DNA from: Methylobacterium sp. DB0501
Lineage (GTDB): Bacteria; Pseudomonadota; Alphaproteobacteria; Rhizobiales; Beijerinckiaceae
NCBI RefSeq assembly: GCF_011043735.1
Contig: NZ_JAAKGV010000013.1
Location: 154,728 to 218,727, forward strand
Direction: 5' to 3'
DNA length: 64,000 nucleotides
In this document: in pieces, positions 17,355 to 26,940 of the stretch
Layout: the number at the start of each line of letters is the position of its first letter
How positions within the stretch are numbered: the first letter of the stretch is position 1
Notes under the pieces: generated by a model
The model's database searches: none
The model's input: the letters and a program-made list of their open reading frames with translations, nothing else
Told to the model about the DNA's origin: nothing
Program-made: the position numbers and the translations under genes

Positions 17355-18110
17355 TCACGGCTCCACCCGCCGCAGCACGAAGGTCGTCCCGACCTCCGGG
17401 TCGCGGCGCCAGCGCCCCTCCCCCACCGGGATCAGCTCGACGCTGTGGCCGCGCCGGGCGACGAGGACGAGGCGGCCGGCCTCGTAGTGCCAGGCGGTGG
17501 GATCGAACACGGCGAGGCCCGGGTCGCGGCAGCCCTCCTGTACCTGGGCGCCGTCGGCCCTGAGCATCACCCGGCAGACGTCCTTCTCGACGAAGCGGTC
17601 GAGGGTGTAGAGCCCGGTCACCGCGGCGGCGGTGGCGGGCGCGACGGCGAAGCCCTCGCGCGACGCCTCGCGCGCGCTCGGCGGCGTCGAGAGGGCAGCC
17701 GGCGTCACCAGCGGGGTGTCCGGCGGCAGAGGCCGCGATCCGCCCTGAGCCAGGCTGTAGCGCTCGCCGCCGAGCGATTCCGCGCTGCGCGGACGCTCCC
17801 CCTCCGGGCCTGCGAAGGCCAGGACCGGCTGTCCCTCCCGGTCGAGAAGCTGGATCAGGTCGCCGTCCTGGCGCCAGCCGGCGAGGCCGTTGACCACCGG
17901 GAGCGCGCGGCGGCAGCCGGCCGGAAAGCGCAGGGCCTGGCCGACCGGGCCGGCCTCCGCCGCCAGCATCAGGCCGCAGCGGCGGAAGCTCCCGTCGAGC
18001 GCCAGTTCCCACGGCCCCGCGGCGTCGCGGGACGAGCCCGCTTCCTGCGCCGCCGCGCATCCCGTCCAGGCAAGCAGACCGAGGACCGGGAGCAGGCGGC
18101 GCAGGCACAT
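17355..18110 (-). CDS. Secreted AprI/Inh-like protease-inhibitor protein with two Inh-type domains
   Basis: A 251-residue exported protein with an N-terminal signal (LRRLLPVLGLLAWTGCAAAQ). The mature part has two similar halves. Each starts with a short W- or Y-containing segment (GPWELALDGSFRRCGLML and GLYTLDRFVEKDVCRVML) and keeps a cysteine pair, the pattern of the Inh barrel that blocks serralysin-type metalloproteases in the periplasm. A Pro/Ala-rich linker near residues 125-155 joins them. Most family members have one domain. The gene starts 14 bases after the stop of the upstream dehydrogenase gene, so the two are probably cotranscribed. No serralysin gene is visible in the window. Confidence 0.72.
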   Translation of the reverse strand: MCLRRLLPVLGLLAWTGCAAAQEAGSSRDAAGPWELALDGSFRRCGLMLAAEAGPVGQALRFPAGCRRALPVVNGLAGWRQDGDLIQLLDREGQPVLAFAGPEGERPRSAESLGGERYSLAQGGSRPLPPDTPLVTPAALSTPPSAREASREGFAVAPATAAAVTGLYTLDRFVEKDVCRVMLRADGAQVQEGCRDPGLAVFDPTAWHYEAGRLVLVARRGHSVELIPVGEGRWRRDPEVGTTFVLRRVEP

Positions 18111-18124
18111 GGCACGGGTCTCTT

Positions 18125-19087
18125 CTAGGTCTGAGCCTTCCAGGGTGTCTCGGCCACGGGGGTCACCGGACCGTTGCCCTGGAACCAGGAGGTCAGGTTA
18201 TCAACGACGAGCTGGCCCATCGCGTTGCGTGTGTGGACCGAGGCCGAGCCGACATGTGGCAGGAGAACCGCATGCTCCTGGGCGATCAGGGCGTCCGGCA
18301 CCTTCGGCTCGTCGGCGAAGACGTCGAGGCCGGCGCTCTGGATCGTGCCGTCGGCCAGAGCCGCGGCCAGCGCGTCCTCATCCACCAGCGTGCCGCGGGC
18401 GACGTTGACGAGCACGCCCTGCGGCCCCAGCGCCTCCAGCACCTCGCGGCCGACGATGTTCTTCGTCTCGGGACCGCCGGGGGCGACCACCATCAGCACG
18501 TCGCAGGCCTTCGCCATCTCGAGGAGCGAGGGGACGTACTCGTAGGGCACGTCCGCCTGCTTCGTCCGGCCGTGATAGGCGATCGGCAGCCCGAAGGCGA
18601 CGAGGCGGTGGGCGATCGCCCGGCCGATGCGGCCGAGGCCGAGGATGCCGACCTTGCGCCCGCGCAGGGTGCCGGTGAGCGGATAGGGCTTTTCCAGCCA
18701 CTTGCCCTGGCGCAGGTAGCGGTCGACCTGCGGGATCTGCCGCACGGTGGCGAGCAGCAGGCCCACCGCCAGGTCGGCGACCTCGTCGGTCAGCACGTCG
18801 GGCGTATTCGTCACGATCACGCCGCGCCGGCCGCAGGCCGCCGCGTCGATCGTGTCGTAGCCGACGCCGAAATTGGCGACGATCTCGAGCTTCGGCAGCC
18901 GGTCGAGCAACGCGTCGTTCACGTGGACGTGGCTCACCGCCATGCCGCGGATCTTCGGCCCGACCTCGTCGATGAGGCGCTCCTTGTCCTCCACCAGGTC
19001 ACCGCGGTGAACGGTGAAATGCCTCTCCAGGCTCTCGGTCACGAGCGGCGACATCGGCCGCAGGATTAGAACATCTGTGGACTTCAA
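18125..19087 (-). CDS. D-isomer 2-hydroxyacid dehydrogenase (glyoxylate/hydroxypyruvate reductase type)
   Basis: A 320-residue NAD(P)-dependent dehydrogenase. The Rossmann motif GLGRIGRAIAHRLVAFG lies near residue 150, and the catalytic Arg-Glu-His set is visible in NVARGTLVD, LDVFADEP and LLPHVGSA. Family members reduce glyoxylate, hydroxypyruvate or related 2-oxoacids to D-2-hydroxyacids. In a methylotroph such an enzyme could act near the serine cycle, but the dedicated hydroxypyruvate reductase is a different protein, so I do not assign it. The start is a TTG at 19087 (LKSTDVLILRPM) with GGGAGA upstream; the open frame continues far upstream without similarity. The protease-inhibitor-like gene follows 14 bases later. 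Confidence 0.87.
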   Translation of the reverse strand: MKSTDVLILRPMSPLVTESLERHFTVHRGDLVEDKERLIDEVGPKIRGMAVSHVHVNDALLDRLPKLEIVANFGVGYDTIDAAACGRRGVIVTNTPDVLTDEVADLAVGLLLATVRQIPQVDRYLRQGKWLEKPYPLTGTLRGRKVGILGLGRIGRAIAHRLVAFGLPIAYHGRTKQADVPYEYVPSLLEMAKACDVLMVVAPGGPETKNIVGREVLEALGPQGVLVNVARGTLVDEDALAAALADGTIQSAGLDVFADEPKVPDALIAQEHAVLLPHVGSASVHTRNAMGQLVVDNLTSWFQGNGPVTPVAETPWKAQT

Positions 19088-19361
19088 GCCTGTCTCCCGG
19101 TCGTTTCTGGCGCATCCGACGATGGGCGCATGGCGAGGGCGCTTGATCTTGCGCCCCGCGCGCCCGATGATGGCCGCCAACACGAGAGGCGGCAAGACAG
19201 GCCGCCCCGTTCGACGGGTCGAGGAAACACCCCATGAGCGCCAGACGCCCCGCCGCGGGCCCGCCTGTCGTGTGTTCGTCGTCTGCCTGTGGCAGCGCTG
19301 CCGTTCCGGTCCGCGCGCCGCGCGCGACCTTCCTTTAGAAGAAACACGACACGAGGAGCCG

Positions 19362-20453
<1,092 letters not shown>

Positions 20454-20572
20454 GCGAAGACTCGGGGACGCCGCGAAGCAGGAAGTCCGACCGGCAAGCG
20501 GGACGCCATCCCGCCGCCGGCCGGCTGCAACGATAAGAAATCACATCCGATCACCCTGGGAGAGACGCCACG

Positions 20573-21883
20573 ATGTCAGCCTTCGACCGTCGCCAGATCC
20601 TCAAGGGGGGCGCCGCCCTCGGCCTCGCCTCCGCGGCCGGCCTGGAGGGCTTCGCCCGCGCCTGGGCGCAGGAGAACCAGTGGAAGCCCGAACCGGGCGC
20701 CTCGCTCAAGCTCCTGCGCTGGAAGCGCTTCATCCCCTCCGAGGACGAGGCCTTCATGCGCCTCGTCGACGCCTTCACCAAGGCGACCGGCGTGCCGGTC
20801 ACGGTGACGAGCGAGTCCTTCGACGACATCCAGCCCAAGGCGTCGGTCGCGGCCAATACCGGCCAGGGCCCGGACATGGTCTGGGGCCTCTACTCCTTCC
20901 CGGCCCTCTTTCCGTCGAAGTGCATCGAGGTCGGCGACGTCGCGGACTATCTCGGCAAGAAGTACGGCGGCTGGCTGCCCGCAGCCGAGGCCTACGGCAA
21001 GGTCAAGGGCAAGTGGATCGCCATCCCGATGGCGTTCAACGGCGGCTACCTCAACTATCGCATCTCGGCCATGAACAAGGCCGGATTCCAGAAGTTCCCC
21101 GAGGACCATGCCGGCTTCCTGGAACTGTGCCGGGCGATGAAGAAGAACAACACCCCGGCCGGATTTGCCCTCGGCCATGCCACGGGTGACGCGAATTCGT
21201 GGATCCACTGGGCCCTGTGGTCGCACGACGCCTACCTGGTCGACGCCAACGAGAAGATCGTCATCAACTCGCCTGAGACCGCCAAGGCGCTCGACTACGT
21301 CAAGGCGCTGTACGAGACCTTCGTGCCCGGCACGGTGTCGTGGAACGATTCGTCCAACAACAAGGCGTTCTTGTCCGGCGACCTGTACCTGACCAATAAC
21401 GGCATCTCGATCTACGCCGCGGCCAAGAACGACAAGAAGGACATCGCGGCGGACATGGACCACGCCGCCTACCCGGTCGGCAAGTCCGGCAAGCCGACCG
21501 AGTTCCAGCTCGCCTTCCCGATCCTGGCCTACACCTACACCAAGGCGCCCAACGCCTGTAAGGCCTTCATGGCCTTCGCGCTGGAAGCCCAGAACTACAA
21601 TGCCTGGCTCGAGGCGTCGCAGGGCTACCTCTGCCACCCGCTCCAGGCCTACGCCAACAACCCGATCTGGACCGCCGACCCGAAGAACAAGGTGTTCGGG
21701 GAAGCCTCGACCCGCACGCTCGCCGCCGGCGGCCTCGCCCCGGTGAGCGAGAAGGTGGCCGCCGTGCTCGCCGACTTCGTCGTCGTCGACATGTTCGCCT
21801 CCTATTGCACCGGTCGCGAGGACCTGAAGAGCGCGATCAAGACGGCCGAGCGGCAGGCACAGCGGATCTTCCGGTCGGCCTGA
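20573..21883 (+). CDS. ABC importer substrate-binding protein with Tat-type signal
   Basis: A 436-residue periplasmic solute-binding protein of the sugar-binding family 1 fold, which delivers the ligand to the two permeases encoded downstream. The N-terminus FDRRQILKGGAALGLASAAG is a twin-arginine signal ending near residue 32 (AWAQ), so it is probably exported folded. The mature protein shows the family's ordered features: KLLRWKRF, then GQGPDMVWG near residue 100 and GKWIAIPMAFNGG near residue 145. The 119-base gap behind the ATPase gene and 334-base gap before the permeases may let it be expressed more than its partners. Confidence 0.9.
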   Translation: MSAFDRRQILKGGAALGLASAAGLEGFARAWAQENQWKPEPGASLKLLRWKRFIPSEDEAFMRLVDAFTKATGVPVTVTSESFDDIQPKASVAANTGQGPDMVWGLYSFPALFPSKCIEVGDVADYLGKKYGGWLPAAEAYGKVKGKWIAIPMAFNGGYLNYRISAMNKAGFQKFPEDHAGFLELCRAMKKNNTPAGFALGHATGDANSWIHWALWSHDAYLVDANEKIVINSPETAKALDYVKALYETFVPGTVSWNDSSNNKAFLSGDLYLTNNGISIYAAAKNDKKDIAADMDHAAYPVGKSGKPTEFQLAFPILAYTYTKAPNACKAFMAFALEAQNYNAWLEASQGYLCHPLQAYANNPIWTADPKNKVFGEASTRTLAAGGLAPVSEKVAAVLADFVVVDMFASYCTGREDLKSAIKTAERQAQRIFRSA

Positions 21884-22217
21884 CGAGCGCCGATACCTCC
21901 AGTGTGAAACTCCGCTCGAAGGCCTCGACGGATCACACGCACTCCATCGTCATTCCGGGGCCGCGACAGCGGAGCCCGGAATCCAGACACTCAAGTGGAA
22001 CAGCAACAGGCGGGACGAAGACAGCTTCGTTCTGCACGACCTGCGGTTCTGGATCCCGGGCTCCGCTGTCGCGGCCCCGGGACGGCCCTGTGAAGCTGGA
22101 ACGTGAGCGTCCATCCTGCCGTCGATGCAGTCGACGACGCTCTACAGTCCCTGAGACGTCTATTTCCTGTTCCCATCCGCAGGAACAAGATCAAACAACA
22201 CCCGGAGGAGGCTCCCC
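21884..22217. repeat. Gap holding a long REP-like inverted repeat
   Basis: The 334-base gap between binding protein and permease holds two arms of about 35 bases, 21952-21987 and 22048-22082, that are reverse complements except for about two positions (core GGGGCCGCGACAGCGGAGCC). A 60-base spacer lies between. A single diverged copy sits at 2683-2720. RNA from this region could fold into a very stable hairpin that attenuates or protects the upstream mRNA. No gene is supported here. GGAGGAGG before 22218 is the permease ribosome binding site. Confidence 0.75.
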
Positions 22218-23162
22218 GTGGCCGACATCGCCCTCGCCCGCCCCGCCGCGGCGGCGCCCACGACCGGCTCGGCCTGGAGCCGGTTCCGGACGAGCCGCGG
22301 CTGGCTGGGCTTCTGGTTCATGCTGCCGGCAGCCGCGATCCTGCTGCTGTTCCTCGCCTATCCGCTGGCGAAGGGCGTCTGGCTCTCGCTCACCGACACC
22401 CGGATCGGGCGCGGCGGCAACTTCGTCGGGCTCGAGAACTACGAGTGGCTGTGGGACGACAGCGTCTTCTGGCTCTCGGTGTTCAACACGCTGGTCTATA
22501 CCGGCTTCGCCTCGGTGGCGAAGTTCGGAATCGGCCTCTACCTGGCCCTGCTCCTCAACAAGCGGCTGCCGTTCAAGGCGCTGATCCGCTCGATCGTGCT
22601 GATCCCCTTCGTCGTGCCGACCGTGCTCTCGGCGCTGGCCTTCTGGTGGATCTTCGACAGCCAGTTCTCGATCATCTCGTGGTCGCTGCGCCATCTCGGC
22701 CTGCTCGACCGCAACATCGATTTCCTCGGCGATCCGACCATGGCGCGGATCTGCGTGACCTTCGCCAATATCTGGCGCGGCGTGCCGTTCATCGCCATCA
22801 CGCTGCTCGCCGGCCTGCAGACCGTGTCGCCCTCGCTCTACGAGGCGGCGACGATCGACGGCGCGACGCCGTGGCAGAACTTCCGCCACATCACCCTGCC
22901 GCTGCTCACCCCGATCATCGCCGTGGTGATGACCTTCTCGGTGCTGTTCACCTTCACCGACTTCCAGCTGATCTGGGCGATGACCCGCGGCGGCCCCGTC
23001 AATGCCACCCACCTGATGGCGACCCTGTCCTACCAGCGCGGCATCCTGTCGGGGAATCTCGGCGAGGGCGCAGCCATCGCCACCGCGATGGTGCCGTTCC
23101 TGATCCTGGCCATCGCGATCTCGTGGTTCGGGCTCCAGAACCGCAAGTGGCAGACCGGCTGA
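22218..23162 (+). CDS. ABC sugar importer permease (MalF/UgpA type)
   Basis: The first of two inner-membrane subunits, 314 residues, with six predicted helices. The EAA loop that docks on the ATPase is clear near residue 213 (YEAATIDGATPWQNFRHITLPLL). The N-terminal FWFMLPAAAILLLFLAYPL is the first membrane span. The start is GTG 22218 after GGAGGAGG. The second permease begins 16 bases after the stop, so they are translated as a pair and presumably form a heterodimer. Confidence 0.92.
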   Translation: MADIALARPAAAAPTTGSAWSRFRTSRGWLGFWFMLPAAAILLLFLAYPLAKGVWLSLTDTRIGRGGNFVGLENYEWLWDDSVFWLSVFNTLVYTGFASVAKFGIGLYLALLLNKRLPFKALIRSIVLIPFVVPTVLSALAFWWIFDSQFSIISWSLRHLGLLDRNIDFLGDPTMARICVTFANIWRGVPFIAITLLAGLQTVSPSLYEAATIDGATPWQNFRHITLPLLTPIIAVVMTFSVLFTFTDFQLIWAMTRGGPVNATHLMATLSYQRGILSGNLGEGAAIATAMVPFLILAIAISWFGLQNRKWQTG

Positions 23163-23178
23163 GAAGGAAACAGCAACG

Positions 23179-24069
23179 ATGGCCGCGACCGCAACCCCCG
23201 ACACCCCCGACGACAGCGAGGGCATGGCCTATCTCGACACGCTGCCGAGGCGCGTCGTCACGGTCTACCTGCCGCTCTTCGTCATCCTGGTGGTGCTGCT
23301 CTTCCCGTTCTACTGGATGGCGCTGACCGCCATCAAACCGGACGAGCAGCTCATCGACATGGAGACCTACAACCCGTTCTGGGTGGTCTCGCCGACGCTC
23401 AAGCACATCTCGAAGCTGCTGTTCCAGACCCACTATCCGCTGTGGCTGTGGAACACGATGATGATCTCGGTGGCGGCCACCGTGCTGTCGCTGTTCGCCA
23501 GCGTGCTGGCCGCCTACGCGATCGTGCGGATCCGCTACAAGGGCGCGGTCGTCGTCGGCGCGGCGATCTTCCTCGCCTACCTGGTGCCGCCCTCGATCCT
23601 GTTCATTCCGCTCGCCACCATCATCCAGGCCTACGGGCTCTACGATTCGCCCTTCGCCCTGGTGCTGGTCTACCCCACCATCCTGATCCCGTTCTCCACT
23701 TGGCTGCTGATGGGCTACTTCAAGACCATCCCCTACGAGCTGGAGGAATGCGCGCTCATCGACGGGGCGAGCCGCTGGCAGATCCTCGTCAAGATCATCC
23801 TGCCGCTGGCGGTGCCGGGGCTGATCTCGGCCGGCATCTTCTCGCTGACCCTGTGCTGGAACGAGTTCATCTACGCCCTCACCTTCCTGTCCTCGAGCGA
23901 CAACAAGACCGTGCCGGTGGCGGTGGTGAGCGAGTTCGTCGACGGCGACATCTATCGCTGGGGCTCGCTGATGGCAGGCGCCCTGGTCGGCTCGCTGCCG
24001 CTGGTGATCCTGTACTCGTTCTTCGTCGAGCACTACGTCTCGGCGATGACCGGGGCGGTGAAGGAATAG
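23179..24069 (+). CDS. ABC sugar importer permease (MalG/UgpE type)
   Basis: The second membrane subunit, 296 residues, six predicted helices. The EAA loop is near residue 190 (ELEECALIDGASRWQILVKI). The periplasmic loop after helix 1 contains KPDEQLIDMETYNPFWV, a region typical of MalG-like subunits. AAGGAAA precedes the ATG. It ends the importer cluster; the next gene, leuC, is 195 bases away and unrelated. Confidence 0.92.
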   Translation: MAATATPDTPDDSEGMAYLDTLPRRVVTVYLPLFVILVVLLFPFYWMALTAIKPDEQLIDMETYNPFWVVSPTLKHISKLLFQTHYPLWLWNTMMISVAATVLSLFASVLAAYAIVRIRYKGAVVVGAAIFLAYLVPPSILFIPLATIIQAYGLYDSPFALVLVYPTILIPFSTWLLMGYFKTIPYELEECALIDGASRWQILVKIILPLAVPGLISAGIFSLTLCWNEFIYALTFLSSSDNKTVPVAVVSEFVDGDIYRWGSLMAGALVGSLPLVILYSFFVEHYVSAMTGAVKE

Positions 24070-24264
24070 CGATCCCGACGCCCCCGAACCGCCGCGCCCG
24101 GGGGCGCCCGGACAAGATCCGGGACGCGTGCGATCCTTGCATCCCCTTGCGGCGCATTGGGGTCTACCCGTCGGCGATCGAGCCGGTTACATGACGGGTC
24201 CGGCGGTGCGCACGCCATGCGCCCGGCCCTATCGTCAGGTCTTCGTGACAAGGCAACAATTCCG

Positions 24265-25680
24265 ATGACTGCCCCTCGCACCCTCTACGACAAGATCTGG
24301 GACGACCACGTCGTCGATCGTCAGCCGGACGGCACCTGCCTCCTCTACATCGACCGTCACCTCGTGCACGAGGTCACCTCTCCCCAGGCCTTCGAGGGGC
24401 TTCGTCTCGCCGGGCGCCGGGTGCGCCATCCGGAGAAGACGCTGGCGGTCGTCGACCACAACGTCCAGACGTCGGACCGCAGCCTCGGCATCGAGGATCC
24501 CGAGAGCCGTACGCAGATCGACACGCTCGCCGACAACGTCCGCGAATTCGGCATCGAGTATTACGACGCGCTCGATAAGCGGCAGGGCATCGTCCACATC
24601 ATCGGGCCGGAGCAGGGCTTCACCCTGCCGGGCCAGACGATCGTCTGCGGCGATTCCCACACCTCGACCCACGGCGCCTTCGGGGCGCTCGCCCACGGCA
24701 TCGGCACGTCGGAGGTCGAGCACGTGCTCGCCACCCAGACGCTGATCCAGAAGAAGGCGAAGAACATGCGCGCCGTCGTCGACGGGCGCCTGCCCGCCGG
24801 CGTCACCGCCAAGGACATCATCCTGGCGATCATCGGCGAGATCGGCACCGCCGGCGGCACCGGCCATGTGCTGGAATATGCCGGCGAGGCGATCCGGGGC
24901 CTCTCGATGGAGGGCCGGATGACGATCTGCAACATGTCGATCGAGGGCGGTGCCCGCGCCGGCATGGTCGCCCCCGACGAGACCACCTTCGCCTACATCA
25001 AGGACCGGCCGAAGGCGCCGAAGGGCGAGGCGTTCGAGCGGGCGGTCGCCTACTGGCGCAACCTCGTCTCGGACGAGGGCGCGCATTTCGACCGCGAGAT
25101 CCGGCTCGACGCCGCGAACCTGCCGCCGATCGTGACCTGGGGCACGAGCCCTGAGGACGTCGTCTCGGTCCAGGGCCGGGTGCCGGACCCGGCCTCGATC
25201 GAGGACGAGAACCTGCGCTCCTCCAAGGAGAAGGCGCTCTCCTACATGGGCCTGACCCCGGGCACGAAGATCACCGACATCGCCCTCGACAAGGTGTTCA
25301 TCGGCTCCTGCACCAACGGCCGCATCGAGGACCTGCGGATCGTCGCCCGCATGGTCGAGGGACGCAAGATCCACCCGAGCGTCTCCGGCATGGTGGTCCC
25401 GGGCTCCGGCCTGGTGAAGCAGCAGGCGGAGCAGGAGGGCCTCGCCAGGATCCTGATCGAGGCCGGCTTCGACTGGCGCGAGCCGGGCTGCTCGATGTGC
25501 CTCGGCATGAATGCCGACCGCCTCAAACCCCACGAGCGCTGCGCCTCGACCTCGAACCGCAACTTCGAGGGCCGCCAGGGCCACAAGGGCCGCACCCACC
25601 TCGTCTCCCCGGCGATGGCCGCCGCCGCCGCCATCGCGGGCCACTTCGTCGACATCCGCGAGTGGCCGGCCGGCAACTGA
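24265..25680 (+). CDS. leuC: 3-isopropylmalate dehydratase large subunit
   Basis: LeuC with LeuD isomerises 2-isopropylmalate to 3-isopropylmalate in leucine synthesis. The 471-residue product matches the aconitase-like large subunit throughout: VDHNVQTSDR near residue 70, VCGDSHTSTHGAFGALAHGIG near 130, and the three [4Fe-4S] ligand cysteines C349 (GSCTNGR), C409 and C412 (CSMCLGMN). The ATG at 24265 gives the standard MTAPRTLYDKIWDDH start. leuD is not next to it; instead a tRNA-Leu gene follows about 100 bases downstream. Confidence 0.97.
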   Translation: MTAPRTLYDKIWDDHVVDRQPDGTCLLYIDRHLVHEVTSPQAFEGLRLAGRRVRHPEKTLAVVDHNVQTSDRSLGIEDPESRTQIDTLADNVREFGIEYYDALDKRQGIVHIIGPEQGFTLPGQTIVCGDSHTSTHGAFGALAHGIGTSEVEHVLATQTLIQKKAKNMRAVVDGRLPAGVTAKDIILAIIGEIGTAGGTGHVLEYAGEAIRGLSMEGRMTICNMSIEGGARAGMVAPDETTFAYIKDRPKAPKGEAFERAVAYWRNLVSDEGAHFDREIRLDAANLPPIVTWGTSPEDVVSVQGRVPDPASIEDENLRSSKEKALSYMGLTPGTKITDIALDKVFIGSCTNGRIEDLRIVARMVEGRKIHPSVSGMVVPGSGLVKQQAEQEGLARILIEAGFDWREPGCSMCLGMNADRLKPHERCASTSNRNFEGRQGHKGRTHLVSPAMAAAAAIAGHFVDIREWPAGN

Positions 25681-25752
25681 CGGCCTCGCGACGAAACGGC
25701 GGAGTTCGGCGTTGACGCCGGCTCCGCCGCCGACTAAACGACTGACACCGGG

Positions 25753-25773
25753 GCGCCGCCAAGGCGGCGCTTT
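25753..25773 (+). terminator. Perfect GC hairpin just before the first tRNA-Leu
   Basis: GCGCCGCC-AA-GGCGGCGC followed by TTT, ending four bases before the tRNA. It could terminate leuC transcription or form part of the tRNA precursor leader. The same hairpin precedes the second tRNA at 26278-26298. Confidence 0.5.
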
Positions 25774-25776
25774 CGG

Positions 25777-25861
25777 GCCCAGGTGGCGGAATTGGTAGAC
25801 GCGCTGGTTTCAGGTACCAGTGGTGCAAGCCGTGGAGGTTCGAGTCCTCTCCTGGGCACCA
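25777..25861 (+). tRNA. tRNA-Leu (anticodon CAG), copy 1
   Basis: An 85-base class II tRNA. The acceptor arms GCCCAGG and CCTGGGC pair fully, the CCA is encoded, and the T loop reads GGTTCGAGTCC. The anticodon loop TTCAGGT, between stems CTGGT and ACCAG, places CAG at 34-36, so it reads the leucine codon CUG. It is identical to copy 2. Confidence 0.97.
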
Positions 25862-25880
25862 ACACCCTTCAATGGTGTTG
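25860..25880 (+). terminator. Hairpin after tRNA-Leu copy 1
   Basis: CAACACC, a 7-base loop, then GGTGTTG, starting within the CCA end of the tRNA. Copy 2 has the same stem with a different loop. There is only a weak T run, so it may be a terminator or a processing signal. Confidence 0.5.
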
Positions 25881-26301
25881 ATGCTTCCCGCGATGCGGTG
25901 ATCCTGAACTCGACCATTCATCACATCTGGTCATCCAGGGTGTCCGATGCAGGGCAATGCCGGCATCGGTGATCTCGCTTCCTGGCGTTCCCCTCCCCTG
26001 CCCAAACCCGCACTTTCCGCGGATCCGGAATTTCCGGAGGGGGCCTCGAGCGGCGAAGACAAATCATCGCCACCGGCGCCTGTCTCCACCCCGGTAGCGG
26101 CCTCGAGAAGGCGCCCTGCGGTCGCACCTCAGGCTGCCGCGGGTGCGATGACGCGGAGTGCCGGCTGGCGGAATGACCGCGTCGGCTCGGTCCCCACGCC
26201 CCGCCGCTCATTCCGCGCCACCCCCGCTCAATCCCGTTGACGCCGTCGCCGCCACGCTCTAAACGACTGACACCGGGGCGCCGCCAAGGCGGCGCTTTCG
26301 G
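25862..26301. other. Spacer between the two tRNA-Leu copies
   Basis: These 440 bases separate the tRNA copies. Open frames exist on both strands but none has a ribosome binding site or familiar product. The last 66 bases (26236-26301) repeat the leader of copy 1, including the GCGCCGCC hairpin at 26278-26298. Confidence 0.5.
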
Positions 26302-26403
26302 GCCCAGGTGGCGGAATTGGTAGACGCGCTGGTTTCAGGTACCAGTGGTGCAAGCCGTGGAGGTTCGAGTCCTCTCCTGGGCACCAACACCCGACAGGTG
26401 TTG
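26236..26403 (+). repeat. Duplicated tRNA-Leu block (second copy of 25711-25880)
   Basis: The two blocks are offset by exactly 525 bases over leader and tRNA. GTTGACGCCG at 25711 and 26236 begins the match, a short stretch has diverged, then identity runs from TAAACGACTGACACCGG through the hairpin and the entire tRNA to CAACACCC. The 3' hairpin loops differ in sequence and length while the stems are kept. Confidence 0.85.
26302..26386 (+). tRNA. tRNA-Leu (anticodon CAG), copy 2
   Basis: Identical in all 85 bases to copy 1, with encoded CCA, and preceded by the same 40-base leader. A stem CAACACC/GGTGTTG with a CGACA loop follows at 26385-26403. Confidence 0.97.
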
Positions 26404-26554
26404 ATGCCGTCCCCGCAGCGGACGAGAACCACGTCTTCCCTAACGTTCCCGTCAGATCGATCCATGGTCGTGCCGTAACGGCAAGTGACCCGTCATGCCG
26501 GGCGAACCTCGCCGGGCCGCTCCGCGTTGGCTGTCGCCGACCGGAGGATCATCC

Positions 26555-26761
26555 ATGACCGACAGCCGCGAAGACCTGCTCACCGCCCGCCCGCACCTGA
26601 CCCGCCGCGACGAGGATCGGGCCGCCGCCAAGGCCGGGGTGGCGCCGGCCGACCACGATGCCGCCCGCAGGGCAGACGCCCTCGATCCGGGCACCAGCAC
26701 CACCGGCGAGGAGCCGCGTCCCCGGGTGCGCCCCTCCCCGGCCGGCGAGGGTGAAATCTGA
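26555..26761 (+). CDS. Small hypothetical protein, 68 residues
   Basis: I do not recognise this protein. It is supported by GGAGGA seven bases before the ATG at 26555, and by strongly hydrophilic composition rich in Asp, Arg, Ala, Thr and Pro (MTDSREDLLTARPHLTRRDE). It has no membrane segment and is probably intrinsically disordered. It stands alone between the second tRNA-Leu and the flagellar operon on the other strand. Confidence 0.55.
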   Translation: MTDSREDLLTARPHLTRRDEDRAAAKAGVAPADHDAARRADALDPGTSTTGEEPRPRVRPSPAGEGEI

Positions 26762-26940
26762 CATCGGATCCGGCCCGACCGCCAAGGTCCGGGCCGTCGG
26801 GCGCCAAGCGTGTATGCTCGAAGGCTTCACCTGATGCGGAGCCCCGGCGTCAGCCGTTACCGGCGCCACGACGTTCCGGATCCGGCAACCGCGACAAGCC
26901 GGCGCCGACGGGCGGTCGGCCGGACGGATCGCGCGGGGCT

